Positions 52,071 through 61,765 are shown, numbered from the stretch's first letter. The stretch: DNA of 64,000 nucleotides from Alloprevotella sp. OH1205_COT-284 (GCF_003859795.1 NZ_RQYI01000010.1:1-64000); one strand, 5' to 3'. A program made the numbers and translations. Notes: a model not told the origin generated them from the sequence alone.

Positions 52071-52613
52071 TTAGATAGATTCGGAAAGAAGAGAGAGTTT
52101 GGTGCGAATAAGACGGACAACGTCGTCTATTTTGTCGTAGTCATCGAGGATGTCTACATTGACCGTATATTGCGCTTTTTCGTAGTAGAGTGTCCTTTGT
52201 GCAAGCTGTTCCCGAACGAATTTCTCCAATTCTTCGGGCGTTTTTCCTTTCAACAAAGGGCGTTCGCCTTTGCTGATTTTCAGATGTTCGCAAATGGTGG
52301 TCGGTGAGGCTTGCAAATAGACTGTCGTGGCCACTCCGTTCATGTAGTCCATGTTGCCATGATGAATAGGCGTACCGCCTCCGCAAGACAAAACCACATT
52401 TTCAAATTCGGCGACTTCGCGCAACATCCGTCGTTCGAGATCGCGAAAACGCTCTTCGCCCTCTTCGGCGAAAATCTGCGGAATGCGCTTATGAAAGCGT
52501 TCTTCGATATACCAGTCGAGATCATAGAAGGTCAGGCCGAGAGACTTTGCCAAGGCCTTTCCGACAGTGGTTTTACCCACACACATATACCCGACCAAAA
52601 CGATACATTTCAT
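52071..52613 (-). CDS. aroK: Shikimate kinase
   Basis: The 180-residue P-loop kinase phosphorylates shikimate in aromatic amino-acid synthesis. Motifs are GYMCVGKTT (8-16), DLDWYIE (~32-38), FRDLERRML with the shikimate-binding Arg, and CGGGTPI (~77-83). The LID region carries GERPLL. It lies 120 bp after topA and 42 bp before speA, on the same strand. Confidence 0.97.
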   Translation of the reverse strand: MKCIVLVGYMCVGKTTVGKALAKSLGLTFYDLDWYIEERFHKRIPQIFAEEGEERFRDLERRMLREVAEFENVVLSCGGGTPIHHGNMDYMNGVATTVYLQASPTTICEHLKISKGERPLLKGKTPEELEKFVREQLAQRTLYYEKAQYTVNVDILDDYDKIDDVVRLIRTKLSLLSESI

Positions 52614-52733
52614 GAAGAAAGAGAAGCGTTGTCGCGAGATACGCGAAATGAAACATTGAAAAGGAAACTAAGAAGAGGCGCACAACGAAACGGGCATAGG
52701 GGTATGCTCCGTTTTCGCGGCAACGCATGAAGC

Positions 52734-55082
52734 TTATTTCTTTGCGGTCTTTTTTCGTACGCCTTTGGAGGGCGTTTTCTTGGCATCGGCTGCTATGATC
52801 GCCCTACATTCTTCGAGCGTCAATTCGGCAGCACGATCGGCCTGCGTTTTGGGAATTTTGTAGTTTTTGCCCTGATAAGCGATGTAAGGGCCAAATCGGC
52901 CGCTGCGCACCTCCATTTCGGGTTCTTCGGCAAAAGCACGCAAATGACTTTTGGCATCGGCCTCCCGTTTGGCAAGAATCAGTTCGACGGCCTGCTCCAA
53001 TTCAATGGTCATGGGGTCTTCGCCCTTGGGCAGCGACACATACTTTCCGGCATGTTGCACATAAGGGCCGAACCGTCCGGCACCGACCTTCACCTCTTGG
53101 TTTTCGTATTCGCCGAGGACACGCGGCAGTTTGAACAATTCGAGGGCTTCTTCGAGCGTAAGCGTAGCGATGCTTTGTTCTTTTCCGAGTTTGGCAAAAC
53201 GCGGTTTCTCTTCGTCGCCTTCTCCGGTGCCGATCTGCACCATTGGGCCGAAACGGCCGATTTTCACGCTGACGGGACGCCCCGAAACAGGGTCATTACC
53301 CAAAAGACGCTCTCCGACTTTTGTTTCGGTACGTTCGGTCAAAACTTGTTCGACCAACGGATCGAAGTTGCCATAAAACGTGCGAATGAGTTCCGTCCAG
53401 TTTTTTTCACCTTCGGCCACTCGGTCGAAATCCTGCTCCACGTTGGCGGTGAAATTGTAGTCCATGATGTCGGGGAAACTCCGCAGCAAAAAATCATTGA
53501 CCACAATACCCGTGTCAGTAGGCACCATCTTCCCCTTGTTGCTGCCATAAGACTCGGTTCGGACTTCGGTCGTCACCTTGTCGTCAGACAGTTGTATGAA
53601 GGTGTATTCGCGCTGTTGTCCCTCGCTTTCTCCTCGGCGCACATATTCACGCTGCTGTATGGTGGAAATGGTGGGAGCATAGGTCGAAGGGCGGCCGATG
53701 CCGAGTTCTTCGAGCTTGCTCACGAGAGAGGCTTCCGTGTAGCGGGGCGGCGGCTGCGAGAAACGCTGCTGTGCACTGATCTCTTCGCGCACGACGACCT
53801 GCCCTTCTGCCAAAGGGGGCAACAAACCGCTTTCTTCCGATTCGGTTTCGCTGTCGTCGATACTTTCGCGATAAACACGGAGGAAACCGTCAAACTTCAC
53901 AACTTCTCCCGTTGCGACAAAGGCATGTTCGGAATCTCCCACCTCTATCGTCACCGTCGTCCTTTCCAGTTGCGCATCCGCCATTTGGCAGGCAATCGTG
54001 CGTTTCCAAATCAGGTCATACAAACGTTTTTCTTGCTGTGTACCCTCGATGTCGGCACGGCGCATGTCGGTCGGCCGAATGGCTTCGTGGGCTTCTTGCG
54101 CTCCCTTCGATTTGGTGTGATAATTTCGGCGTTTGTGATACTCGTTTCCCATCATTTCCCGAATAACGGGAGCAGCCGTGTCAAGACAAAGCGATGAGAG
54201 GTTCATCGAGTCGGTACGCATATATGTTATCAAACCGGCTTCATAAAGGCTTTGGGCAATACGCATCGTCACGGCAACCGGGAAACCCAGCTTTCGGGCA
54301 GCTTCTTGTTGCAAGGTCGAAGTGGTGAAAGGAGGTGCGGGCGTGCGCTTCGAGGGTTTCGTGACAATGCCGGAAATGACAAATTCGGATGCACGGCAGC
54401 TGTTGAGAAATGCCTCCGCTTCGGCCGCCGTCGCAAAACGGTGGTTCAGTTCGGCTTTCAACTGAGAGTTTTGGCCGTTCAGTCCTTTTACGGAGAACAG
54501 TCCCGTCACTCGAAAACTACTGTCGCTTTTGAAAGCTTCTATCTCGCGCTCGCGTTCGACGATAAGACGCACCGTCACACTTTGCACACGTCCGGCCGAG
54601 AGATTGGGGCGCACTTTCCGCCACAACACCGGCGAGAGGCGGAAGCCCACCAAACGATCGAGTACTCGGCGCGCCTGTTGTGCATCCACAAGATTGAGGT
54701 CTATGGTGCGGGGGTGGGCAATGGCTTCGAGAATGGCCGTTTTGGTGATTTCATGGAAGACTATGCGCCGCGCCGTAGAAGGATCCAATTTGAGCACTTC
54801 GGCCAAATGCCATGAAATGGCTTCTCCTTCACGGTCTTCATCGGACGCCAGCCAAACAGTTTCTGCCTTTTTGGCCTGCATGCGAAGTTCTTGAACAACC
54901 TTTTCTTTGTCGGCCGGAATTTCATATTCGGGAGCGAACGTATCAAGATCGATACCAAAGTTTTTCTTCTTCAAATCGCGGATGTGACCAAAGCTCGACA
55001 TCACTTTGAAATCTTTTCCGAGAAAACGTTCGATGGTTTTGGCCTTGGCGGGGCTTTCCACGATAACCAAGTTCTTGTGCAT
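52734..55082 (-). CDS. topA: DNA topoisomerase I
   Basis: The 782-residue type IA enzyme relaxes negative supercoils. It has a TOPRIM domain (VIVESPAKAKTIERFLG; DEDREGEA at 81-88), catalytic Tyr287 in GLITYMRTDS, and a C-terminal part without zinc cysteines but with three GRFGP repeats (SVKIGRFGPM, GAGRFGPYVQ, RSGRFGPYIA), as usual in this phylum. It ends in a Lys-rich tail. A very good promoter precedes it; aroK and speA follow. Confidence 0.98.
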   Translation of the reverse strand: MHKNLVIVESPAKAKTIERFLGKDFKVMSSFGHIRDLKKKNFGIDLDTFAPEYEIPADKEKVVQELRMQAKKAETVWLASDEDREGEAISWHLAEVLKLDPSTARRIVFHEITKTAILEAIAHPRTIDLNLVDAQQARRVLDRLVGFRLSPVLWRKVRPNLSAGRVQSVTVRLIVEREREIEAFKSDSSFRVTGLFSVKGLNGQNSQLKAELNHRFATAAEAEAFLNSCRASEFVISGIVTKPSKRTPAPPFTTSTLQQEAARKLGFPVAVTMRIAQSLYEAGLITYMRTDSMNLSSLCLDTAAPVIREMMGNEYHKRRNYHTKSKGAQEAHEAIRPTDMRRADIEGTQQEKRLYDLIWKRTIACQMADAQLERTTVTIEVGDSEHAFVATGEVVKFDGFLRVYRESIDDSETESEESGLLPPLAEGQVVVREEISAQQRFSQPPPRYTEASLVSKLEELGIGRPSTYAPTISTIQQREYVRRGESEGQQREYTFIQLSDDKVTTEVRTESYGSNKGKMVPTDTGIVVNDFLLRSFPDIMDYNFTANVEQDFDRVAEGEKNWTELIRTFYGNFDPLVEQVLTERTETKVGERLLGNDPVSGRPVSVKIGRFGPMVQIGTGEGDEEKPRFAKLGKEQSIATLTLEEALELFKLPRVLGEYENQEVKVGAGRFGPYVQHAGKYVSLPKGEDPMTIELEQAVELILAKREADAKSHLRAFAEEPEMEVRSGRFGPYIAYQGKNYKIPKTQADRAAELTLEECRAIIAADAKKTPSKGVRKKTAKK

Positions 55083-55101
55083 ATCTGTTTTGATTTGTGT
55101 G

Positions 55102-55133
55102 CAAAATTACACCACAACATCATAAAAGCCAAA
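55102..55133 (-). promoter_or_regulatory. Promoter of topA
   Basis: The minus strand reads TTTG (55133-55130), 20 bp, TAATTTTG (55109-55102), 20 bp upstream of topA. Confidence 0.65.
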
Positions 55134-55228
55134 ATAATTTGCCGATTTTTATGTTTCCTACACATCCTATATAGCAGAGCGACAACCCACCGATACAAAA
55201 GTTTGTTTTCGGAAACATTCGGTCTCTG

Positions 55229-55360
55229 CAATTGATTTTCCGTATTATCTACATTCGTAACAATATATCTGCATTTTAATATATACAATGTAGATAAAAA
55301 GAAGAAAATGTTCTTGGTAGGAGCCGAAAAACTTTCACAGTCCTAAATTCCGCAAGTGTT
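55229..55360 (+). repeat. Interspersed repeat, family 2, truncated copy 3
   Basis: TATCTACATTCG, ATATATCTGCATTTTAA, AATGTAGATAAAAAGAAGAAAA, GGTAGGAG and CCTAAATTCCGCAAG follow in the same order as in 18671-18911, but the ~110 bp between the GGTAGGGAG and CCTAAATTTCGCAAG landmarks are missing. It is a deletion derivative in the same orientation as copy 1. Confidence 0.55.
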
Positions 55361-55522
55361 TTGCGATACAGTTTCGCCATAAATACTTGCGGAGTTTTCG
55401 TATGATGATAGAAATGCGGAAGCGAAAGACGGCAATGGAAAAACATAAGTTCAAAACGCGGTCGGCAACGACATGAAGCCCCTTTCTATCGTTTCGAGAA
55501 GGCTTGTACGGAAATGTTTTTC

Positions 55523-55530
55523 TATTTTTG
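55523..55530 (+). promoter_or_regulatory. Candidate -7 box of the ECF sigma operon
   Basis: TATTTTTG matches TAnnTTTG, 102 bp upstream of the sigma factor start. A CTTG lies 16 bp upstream, shorter than usual. Between box and gene lies the T9G9 tract. Confidence 0.4.
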
Positions 55531-55556
55531 TATCACTATTCCTTGTGTTGCCACCG

Positions 55557-55574
55557 TTTTTTTTTGGGGGGGGG
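55557..55574. repeat. Homopolymer tract T9G9
   Basis: Nine T (55557-55565) are followed by nine G (55566-55574) in the presumed 5' leader of the ECF sigma operon. Runs of this length slip during replication, so their length may vary within a population. Confidence 0.85.
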
Positions 55575-55632
55575 AGAACGAAAATACACGCCTTTCACAC
55601 CCAACATTTCGAGTTTCGTTTGTTAATCAAGT

Positions 55633-56127
55633 ATGAACCCCGACGAATACAGCCGTTTGGCGCAACAGCATCGCCCTTTGTTGGCGAAGATTGCCCTCCG
55701 CTTCTTTTCCGATGCGGAAGCGGCCGAAGACATCGTGCAAGACACGTTGTTGCGGCTGTGGCTCGTAAGGGAACGCATGGCCGACGCCAATGATTTTTGC
55801 GCACTCGGCACACGCATTGCCAAAAACCTCTGCGTAAACGAGTGGAAACGGCGACAAATTCGCAACGAAACAGAACCGCCGCCCGACACGACGCCAGCCC
55901 CATGCAGCACCGACGAAGCCGTCGAGATGTCGGAAAACAAACGGTTGCTCCAATGGGCGGTGAGCCGACTGCCACGCTCCGAACAACGCATCTTCCGCTT
56001 GTGGAGCGAAGAACGGCTCGGCGTCCGACAAATTGCCGATGTGCTCGGCATCAAGCCCACCACCGTAAGCAACACCCTCTCAAAAGTGAAACGCAAACTG
56101 TTGCACCTCATCCGATCGCAATCATGA
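55633..56127 (+). CDS. ECF-type RNA polymerase sigma factor
   Basis: The 164-residue sigma-70 family protein has region 2 (~10-75; SDAEAAEDIVQDTLLRLWLVRERM) and region 4 (~105-160) with helix-turn-helix LGVRQIADVLGIKPTTVSNTLSKVKRKL. It overlaps the next gene by 4 bp (ATGA), the classic arrangement with an anti-sigma factor. It probably activates its own operon in response to an envelope signal. The target promoter is unknown. Confidence 0.92.
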   Translation: MNPDEYSRLAQQHRPLLAKIALRFFSDAEAAEDIVQDTLLRLWLVRERMADANDFCALGTRIAKNLCVNEWKRRQIRNETEPPPDTTPAPCSTDEAVEMSENKRLLQWAVSRLPRSEQRIFRLWSEERLGVRQIADVLGIKPTTVSNTLSKVKRKLLHLIRSQS

Positions 56128-56831
56128 ACACGCAAGAACTTATCCGCCGATATTTGCACGAACCGCCTTGTCGCGAGGTGGAGCGGCAACTGCACGAGGC
56201 ACTACTCGCCCAAGACGAATTGAACCGGGAGGAAGCGGCCTTGCTCATTCTCCTCGAAAACGAAGCGGAACCGACGGCTTTCGACAAGACTTTGCTCTCG
56301 GAAGCGGGCGAATCCGAATATGACGCCCTGCTTGCGGCAAACGCCATAGTGCCGACGGCTTCACCGGAGCGCCGGGAGCATCGGCGACGTTTTCATCTAT
56401 TTTTCCCCATTGGCACGGCCACAGCCGCCGCTGCCGCCTTGCTTTTTGCGGTGCAGATGGCATGGTCGCCCGAATCGCCATTGCCATCTGCAAAAACGGT
56501 GTCGTCGTCGGTACAGATCGCGAAAAGCGAACTTCCGCGTCCGAAGGAGGACAAACAAATCGTGCAGCCGACACAATCCTTTTGTCCGCCCCCAATGCCA
56601 CCCCGATCGGCCACTCCTTCTCGCATGACTGACGCCACTCTCATCGTTCAAAGCGAAACCACCCTTGCAACGGTGGATCCGCTGAAAGAAAGCCTCATCC
56701 TCATCGATCGAGAGTGGCGCGAAGAGCGCATCGCACAAGACAAGGCGGAAAGAGAATTGGCCGTGGAATATGCCTTGGAGCAATTTGTCGCCGACAGTTT
56801 GCAACACACGGCTTCGTTCAAAGAAATCTAA
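56124..56831 (+). CDS. Probable anti-sigma factor, single-pass membrane protein
   Basis: The 235-residue protein has a cytoplasmic N-terminus of ~90 residues rich in acidic helices, one membrane helix (~92-114) and a Pro/Ser-rich periplasmic part. There is no FecR domain and no obvious zinc motif. The role is inferred from the 4-bp overlap with the sigma factor gene and the topology. The start is the ATG inside the sigma stop (56124), although the frame is open further upstream. Confidence 0.65.
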   Translation: MNTQELIRRYLHEPPCREVERQLHEALLAQDELNREEAALLILLENEAEPTAFDKTLLSEAGESEYDALLAANAIVPTASPERREHRRRFHLFFPIGTATAAAAALLFAVQMAWSPESPLPSAKTVSSSVQIAKSELPRPKEDKQIVQPTQSFCPPPMPPRSATPSRMTDATLIVQSETTLATVDPLKESLILIDREWREERIAQDKAERELAVEYALEQFVADSLQHTASFKEI

Positions 56832-56853
56832 CCCCAAAGCTCTATTTACTATT

Positions 56854-58446
56854 ATGAAACGCTCTATCCCCAACTCCTTGTTTCGCCGCACCGAACCATC
56901 GCCCCGCCGTTTGGGCGAATTGGTCGGCTTGGTCGGCATGGTGACGAAAACATGGCTTTTGCTGCTGTTTGCCGTTGCCAACGTGCTTGCTGCCACCGCA
57001 CAAAACCGTTTATTGAAAGCCATCGAAAACCTTGCTTCGACACCGGCCTACCTCTCTTCTTCGTCCGTGGAAAACTCCTCGATCGTGGACGAGGCGCACC
57101 CTTTCTTTCGTTTGCATCGCTATGAAATCAACGTTCCGCCTCATCGGAAAGCACAAGTGCGGACGCTATTACTCAATGGCTACTATGACGATGCGATGAC
57201 AGGACGCTCCAAACCCAACAGTCTGCATCGCTACACGAGCGAAAACCGCGAACGCTACTCCGTTTCGTACAGTCCCGAACACACGCCGCTCATCATCGGC
57301 GATACGCTGCTGCCCAACCTCGTGCTCGTGCGCACCACCGCTCCGCAACGTCCGACACACGACTTGATCTGTGCCGCCGAGTGGGACGAAAGCGGTCAAG
57401 GGTTGCGCGGACGTCTGTATGTGGTCGAGCGGTTGCGCGGTGTGAAAGCAAAAGAGATGCAGCCTTCGATTGAAGAGCGGTTGCGCGACTTTCGAAACCG
57501 CTTCCGCAATCGCGAGGAGTGGCCTTATTCGCCGCCAAAACAACCGCACATGTTCTTCCGCAACGACACGCTGTTCATCCCCGACGTGGACACCATTGAG
57601 TGGAAAACGGAAATGAACCACTTCTCCTCTCTGCCCAACATCGAAGCGGGAAGCATGGAGTTTGACAACTTCGAGGCACAACGCAAAATCGCCGTGACCG
57701 ATTACCTCCGTCGGCTGGCGTTCTACAACCGCAAATTGGAAACCTCACCGGACGGAAGAATACACAGTGCGATACGCCACCGCACCTCGTTTGACTTGCC
57801 ACCGCTGCTATCCCACATGTCGAAAGAAGAACTCGAACGGGCACGAAAGTTGATCGAACAACTGAAAATCAGCGACAAACGTCAGCATCCGAACAGTTCC
57901 ATCTCGGACGACCTTTTGCAACCGCTCTCAAAAATCAACACACACGCCAATGCCACGGCGGTGTCTTCGCTCAATGATTTTGAAGACAAGGCGGAGATTG
58001 ACGGACGTGCCACGGGGACGCTCATTCTCGAACAGGGCGACAAGAAGTGGAAGGTGGACTATGCCCGTCGAAAAGCCCGCTTCGACATCGTGCCGGACGA
58101 GCACCATGTGTATGACGTCAGTCGAAAAATACACCGCATCATTCCCACCGACGGAGTGACCTTCGAATATCGTTTCTACTCGGCCGCCAACGGTGTTTTC
58201 CTCACCTACAAAGGCAAAGAGTATAGCCGCTCCCGCATCGACGGAGCTTCCGACGAACCCCTCCCTTTCCTCACTCAACGTTATATCGGCGTTGGCGACA
58301 TGGAAACCTCTTCAAAAGAAGTGCTCATCCTCACCTTCGACCGAGATCTGACGCTCGACGATCGAAAAGAGGCCGGCATACCGCCGATCGTCATCAAAGA
58401 GGGCAGCTACCTCATGTTTGAAACGGACACGAGCGCATATCGTTGA
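56854..58446 (+). CDS. Exported protein of unknown function in the ECF operon
   Basis: The 530-residue protein starts at the ATG at 56854. The signal peptide has an unusually long N region (hydrophobic core KTWLLLLFAVANVLAATAQ, cleavage near 49). The mature part is rich in charged residues. A segment near 385-450 (DKAEIDGRATGTLILEQGDKKWKVDY ... FEYRFYSAANGVFLTYKGK) looks like beta strands. I do not recognise a family. It follows the anti-sigma gene by 22 bp and is likely part of the regulon. Confidence 0.7.
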   Translation: MKRSIPNSLFRRTEPSPRRLGELVGLVGMVTKTWLLLLFAVANVLAATAQNRLLKAIENLASTPAYLSSSSVENSSIVDEAHPFFRLHRYEINVPPHRKAQVRTLLLNGYYDDAMTGRSKPNSLHRYTSENRERYSVSYSPEHTPLIIGDTLLPNLVLVRTTAPQRPTHDLICAAEWDESGQGLRGRLYVVERLRGVKAKEMQPSIEERLRDFRNRFRNREEWPYSPPKQPHMFFRNDTLFIPDVDTIEWKTEMNHFSSLPNIEAGSMEFDNFEAQRKIAVTDYLRRLAFYNRKLETSPDGRIHSAIRHRTSFDLPPLLSHMSKEELERARKLIEQLKISDKRQHPNSSISDDLLQPLSKINTHANATAVSSLNDFEDKAEIDGRATGTLILEQGDKKWKVDYARRKARFDIVPDEHHVYDVSRKIHRIIPTDGVTFEYRFYSAANGVFLTYKGKEYSRSRIDGASDEPLPFLTQRYIGVGDMETSSKEVLILTFDRDLTLDDRKEAGIPPIVIKEGSYLMFETDTSAYR

Positions 58447-58491
58447 AACACGTAAACCTCTTTTCTTTTAATCTTTCAATAACCTTTTCTT

Positions 58492-59187
58492 ATGAAAAAA
58501 TCCTTTCTCATCGGCCTTGCCGCGGCCTGCCTGACCATGTCCTCGCCCTCTCCGGCTCTTGCCGACGACCAATATCCGGCGACAACGCCCGAAAAAGCGA
58601 TGCAGCCGGCGCAAATTGCCGAAGGCTACTACTACCTTTGCAACGGACGCACCGAAAACAACGCCGTCTACGTCGGATTTCCCGAAATTCCGGAAGACTA
58701 CATCGGATCCTGCGACAACGAGCATCCCTATCGCGGGTGTTGGACGTTCATGAAAGAGCCCGTTCTCTCAACCAATGTGCCCAATATACAATATGTGTTT
58801 CACATCACCAAGACCCAAGGAAATTTCTATCATATCCGCCACCTTGCCACCGACCGCTTTCTCCGCATCGATGCGCGCAACTTCTACAACATCCCCACTT
58901 CAAAAAATCCGACGTATCTGGGAGTCTTCATGTTTCTGCCCGTCGACGGAAAACCCGACACCTATGTGATACAATCGCCGGCCATGCATCCCTCTGACAC
59001 CGGACAGCCCTTCCCTCACCGCTGTCTTCATGCCTCCGGCGATTGCAACGCCGTGGTGATGTGGCACGCCTCCGACATCGGTTCGCACTGGAAACTCGTG
59101 CCGTTGGACGAGAAGAAAGTGCAGAAACAGCAACATATCTCGGAGCAAAAAGGCACAGTCGAAAACAACGGCAAGAACGATCTTTGA
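58492..59187 (+). CDS. Small secreted protein of unknown function, trefoil-like
   Basis: The 231-residue protein has a clear signal peptide (cleavage after residue 24, PALA). The mature part has GYYYLCNGR, YVFHITKTQGNFYHIRHLATDRFLRID and SHWKLVPLDE, resembling the repeats of ricin-type or lectin-like beta-trefoil domains, and several cysteines. The polar C-terminus is disordered. It is the last gene of the ECF operon (45 bp after the preceding gene). Function unknown; sugar or peptide binding is a guess. Confidence 0.65.
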   Translation: MKKSFLIGLAAACLTMSSPSPALADDQYPATTPEKAMQPAQIAEGYYYLCNGRTENNAVYVGFPEIPEDYIGSCDNEHPYRGCWTFMKEPVLSTNVPNIQYVFHITKTQGNFYHIRHLATDRFLRIDARNFYNIPTSKNPTYLGVFMFLPVDGKPDTYVIQSPAMHPSDTGQPFPHRCLHASGDCNAVVMWHASDIGSHWKLVPLDEKKVQKQQHISEQKGTVENNGKNDL

Positions 59188-59226
59188 CAACAAATGCCAC
59201 TCTATCCGTCGCCTATACCGACCGAA

Positions 59227-59276
59227 AAACATCATCCGTATCGAAGTCTGCAAAGACTCGGACACGGATGATGTTT
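59227..59276. terminator. Terminator between the ECF operon and GH130
   Basis: AAACATCATCCGT (59227-59239) pairs with ACGGATGATGTTT (59264-59276), with inner pairing of AGTCT/AGACT. It can serve the plus-strand operon and the convergent GH130 gene. Confidence 0.65.
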
Positions 59277-59301
59277 GTGTAGAGAGAAAGAGCGGCGAGG
59301 A

Positions 59302-60267
59302 CTATTGCCGTTTCAGGAAATCGAGCACTTCCGAAATGCGGCAGAAAGCCAGTCCGACCACGGTGTCAGCCGCGCCATAGTAGATGGCCGCCTTGTCGCC
59401 CTCGACGAGCGTGGCACAGGGGAAAACCACGTTGGGCACATCGCCGCAAAGCTCATAGGGTGCGGCGGGAGCAAGCAGGTAGTCCATCGAGCGGCGGAGC
59501 ACCTTGGAGGGATCCTCCAAATCGAGCAACGCCGCCCCCATGGAGTAGCGGAAACCGTTGCAGGTGGTGATGACGCCGTGGTAGAAAAGCAACCATCCCT
59601 CGTTGGTGCGGACGGGCACGGGGCCGGCACCTGTCTTGGTACACTGCCAAGCACTGTCGGGGAATGGCGTGGGGCGCATCACGAGGCGATGACCGCCCCA
59701 ATAGGTCATGTCGGGCGAGTAGCTCACCCAGATGTCGCCAAAGGGGGTGTGGCCGCTGTCGGAGGGGCGGGAGAGCATGGCGTAGCGACCGCCGATTTTT
59801 TCGGGAAAGAGCACGCCGTTGCGGTTGAATGGCAAAAAGGCGTTCTCGCACTGATAAAACGTGACGAAGTCGAACGTATAGCCCACGCCGATGGTGGGAC
59901 TGCCGCCAAAACCGTTGCACCACGTAATCCAATAGCGATCGTCGATCCACACGACGCGAGGGTCGTATTTGTAGAGATGTTCGGCCACGGCGGGATCGGC
60001 TCCCGGCGCAGGCAGGAAGCGAATGGGGTCGTGCTCGATCGTCCAATGGATGCCGTCGGGTGAGAAACCGGCGAAGATATTCATCTGCACGCTGCGGTTA
60101 TCGCAGCGGAAGACGCCGGCAAAGCCATCGCCGTGACGTACGACGGCCGAATTGAACACGGAGTTGCTCGACGGAATGGCATAGCGGTCGATGATGGGAT
60201 TTTCGGAGTAACGCCACACCACGTCGTTACAGCCGTCGGGGCGTTCTTGCCAAGGGATGGGTTGCAT
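59302..60267 (-). CDS. Family 130 glycoside phosphorylase/hydrolase (mannoside)
   Basis: The 321-residue cytoplasmic protein has a five-blade propeller. Family signs are [37 protein letters not shown] with proposed catalytic Asp102, [40 protein letters not shown] and [14 protein letters not shown]130 enzymes phosphorolyse or hydrolyse beta-mannosides, such as mannosyl-N-acetylglucosamine from N-glycans. There is no signal peptide, so the substrate must be imported. The sugar transporter 112 bp upstream is the obvious partner. Confidence 0.93.
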   Translation of the reverse strand: MQPIPWQERPDGCNDVVWRYSENPIIDRYAIPSSNSVFNSAVVRHGDGFAGVFRCDNRSVQMNIFAGFSPDGIHWTIEHDPIRFLPAPGADPAVAEHLYKYDPRVVWIDDRYWITWCNGFGGSPTIGVGYTFDFVTFYQCENAFLPFNRNGVLFPEKIGGRYAMLSRPSDSGHTPFGDIWVSYSPDMTYWGGHRLVMRPTPFPDSAWQCTKTGAGPVPVRTNEGWLLFYHGVITTCNGFRYSMGAALLDLEDPSKVLRRSMDYLLAPAAPYELCGDVPNVVFPCATLVEGDKAAIYYGAADTVVGLAFCRISEVLDFLKRQ

Positions 60268-60379
60268 AGAGATGTTTGTAGAAAGATGAAAAACGTTTGG
60301 AAAGAGAAGTTATATTGTGGCAGATGACAACGTGAGGCATTCGGCATGAACGAACACGGCCTCGGCAACAACAGGCGGT

Positions 60380-61765
60380 TTATCGGCGGCGGGAGGCGGC
60401 GAGGCGCAAGTTGATGTCGTGCATGCGCTGCTTGCCGAGCGGATAGAAAGCGATGAACACAAAGCTCAAAGCGGCCACGACGGCAGGCGCAAAACTGATG
60501 ATGGCGCGAAGACCGTCGATCGCATCGGGAGTTTGGACGGCGCCGGGCGTTGTGCTGTATCCCACGAAGACGAGCATCATCATCACACTTCCCGCGCCCA
60601 AAGAGTTGCCGAACTTCTGTGCCATTGAGGAAGAAGAGAAAATCAATCCCGTCGAGGCGGTGTGCAATTCGAGTTCTGCGTAGTCGCTCACATCGGCATA
60701 CATGCTCCACACGAGGGGCGACATGATGCCCGTGATCACGCAAAACACGACTTGCAACAACAGCATGAGGAGATAGGCGTCGAGAGGGACGAAGTAGAAC
60801 ACCGCACTGCTCAGCGCGAGGCCGATCAATCCGAAAAGGAACGTGCCTTTTTTGCCCAAACCGCGGGCAATGGGTGCGGCCACGGCCACGCCGACCATGT
60901 TGGCCACTTCGCCGACGGAGAAGAACAGACCGGCATAAAACAGCATCTCAAACGAAAACAACGAGATGCGCGCATCGGCCGCCACGACGGAGGTGAAGAA
61001 AAAGGGAATGACGGTGTAGCGAATGGCATTGAGGAAGTTGAAAGACATGATGCCGCCCAACAGCAACCACCACGGGCCGTTGCACAACAAGGAGCGGAGG
61101 TCGCCGGCGATGGATCCGGTGGAAATGGGGCGGAGGCGTTCGCGCGTCATGGCAAACGTAAACACAAAGAGCACGAAGCACATCGCGCTGACCACTATCA
61201 TGCCGTATTGCCAGCTCTGTGCCGAAAGCACCTCGGGCGCAAGTCCTTGCAAACCGTTGAAATAGCGGCAGAGCGGCTCCCATGCAAAGAGCACGACAAA
61301 CGAACCGGCATAGGCAAAAAGCATGCGGTAGGAGGAGAAAGTAGTTTTCTCGTCGGAGTCGTCCGTCATCACGGCCAACATCGAACCATAGGGCACATTG
61401 ATGGCCGTATAGACCGTCATCATGAGCAAATAGGTGGCATAAGCCCAGATGAGCTTGGTGGTTTCGTCGCCGGACGGAATGGTGAAAAGCAACACACCGG
61501 CAATGGCAAAAGGTGCCGATATCCACAGCAGATAGGGACGGTATTTGCCCCAGCGCGTCTGCGTGCGGTCGGCCAAAATGCCCATCATGGGATCGGAAAC
61601 GGCGTCCCAAATGCGCGCCACGATCACCAAAAGAGCCGTGGCCTCCAAACTGAGTCCGTAGATGTTGGAGTAAAAAAACGGCAGATAAGCCATGAATATT
61701 TTCCAGAACATGGAGGACGACATGTCGCCCAAACCATATCCCACTTTTTCTGTAAAAGAAGCCAT
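60380..61765 (-). CDS. GPH-family (MelB-like) sugar:cation symporter
   Basis: The 461-residue protein has about 12 membrane helices, the usual GPH/MFS length. The family loop DPMMGILADRTQTRWGKYRPYLLW lies at ~58-81, and a GLGKKGTFLFGL loop occurs in the second half. It imports a disaccharide or oligosaccharide with Na+ or H+. Co-transcription with GH130 points to a mannose-containing glycoside as cargo. A promoter with both elements lies 115 bp upstream. Confidence 0.93.
   Translation of the reverse strand: MASFTEKVGYGLGDMSSSMFWKIFMAYLPFFYSNIYGLSLEATALLVIVARIWDAVSDPMMGILADRTQTRWGKYRPYLLWISAPFAIAGVLLFTIPSGDETTKLIWAYATYLLMMTVYTAINVPYGSMLAVMTDDSDEKTTFSSYRMLFAYAGSFVVLFAWEPLCRYFNGLQGLAPEVLSAQSWQYGMIVVSAMCFVLFVFTFAMTRERLRPISTGSIAGDLRSLLCNGPWWLLLGGIMSFNFLNAIRYTVIPFFFTSVVAADARISLFSFEMLFYAGLFFSVGEVANMVGVAVAAPIARGLGKKGTFLFGLIGLALSSAVFYFVPLDAYLLMLLLQVVFCVITGIMSPLVWSMYADVSDYAELELHTASTGLIFSSSSMAQKFGNSLGAGSVMMMLVFVGYSTTPGAVQTPDAIDGLRAIISFAPAVVAALSFVFIAFYPLGKQRMHDINLRLAASRRR

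Noticed and set aside
52685-52716. Imperfect palindrome after topA as a terminator
   Set aside because: Pairing is interrupted and there is no T run on the minus strand; topA, aroK and speA may be read through.
55555-55575. T9G9 tract as a frameshift switch inside a coding region
   Set aside because: The tract lies upstream of the sigma start codon and no convincing frame crosses it, so only a regulatory effect is plausible.
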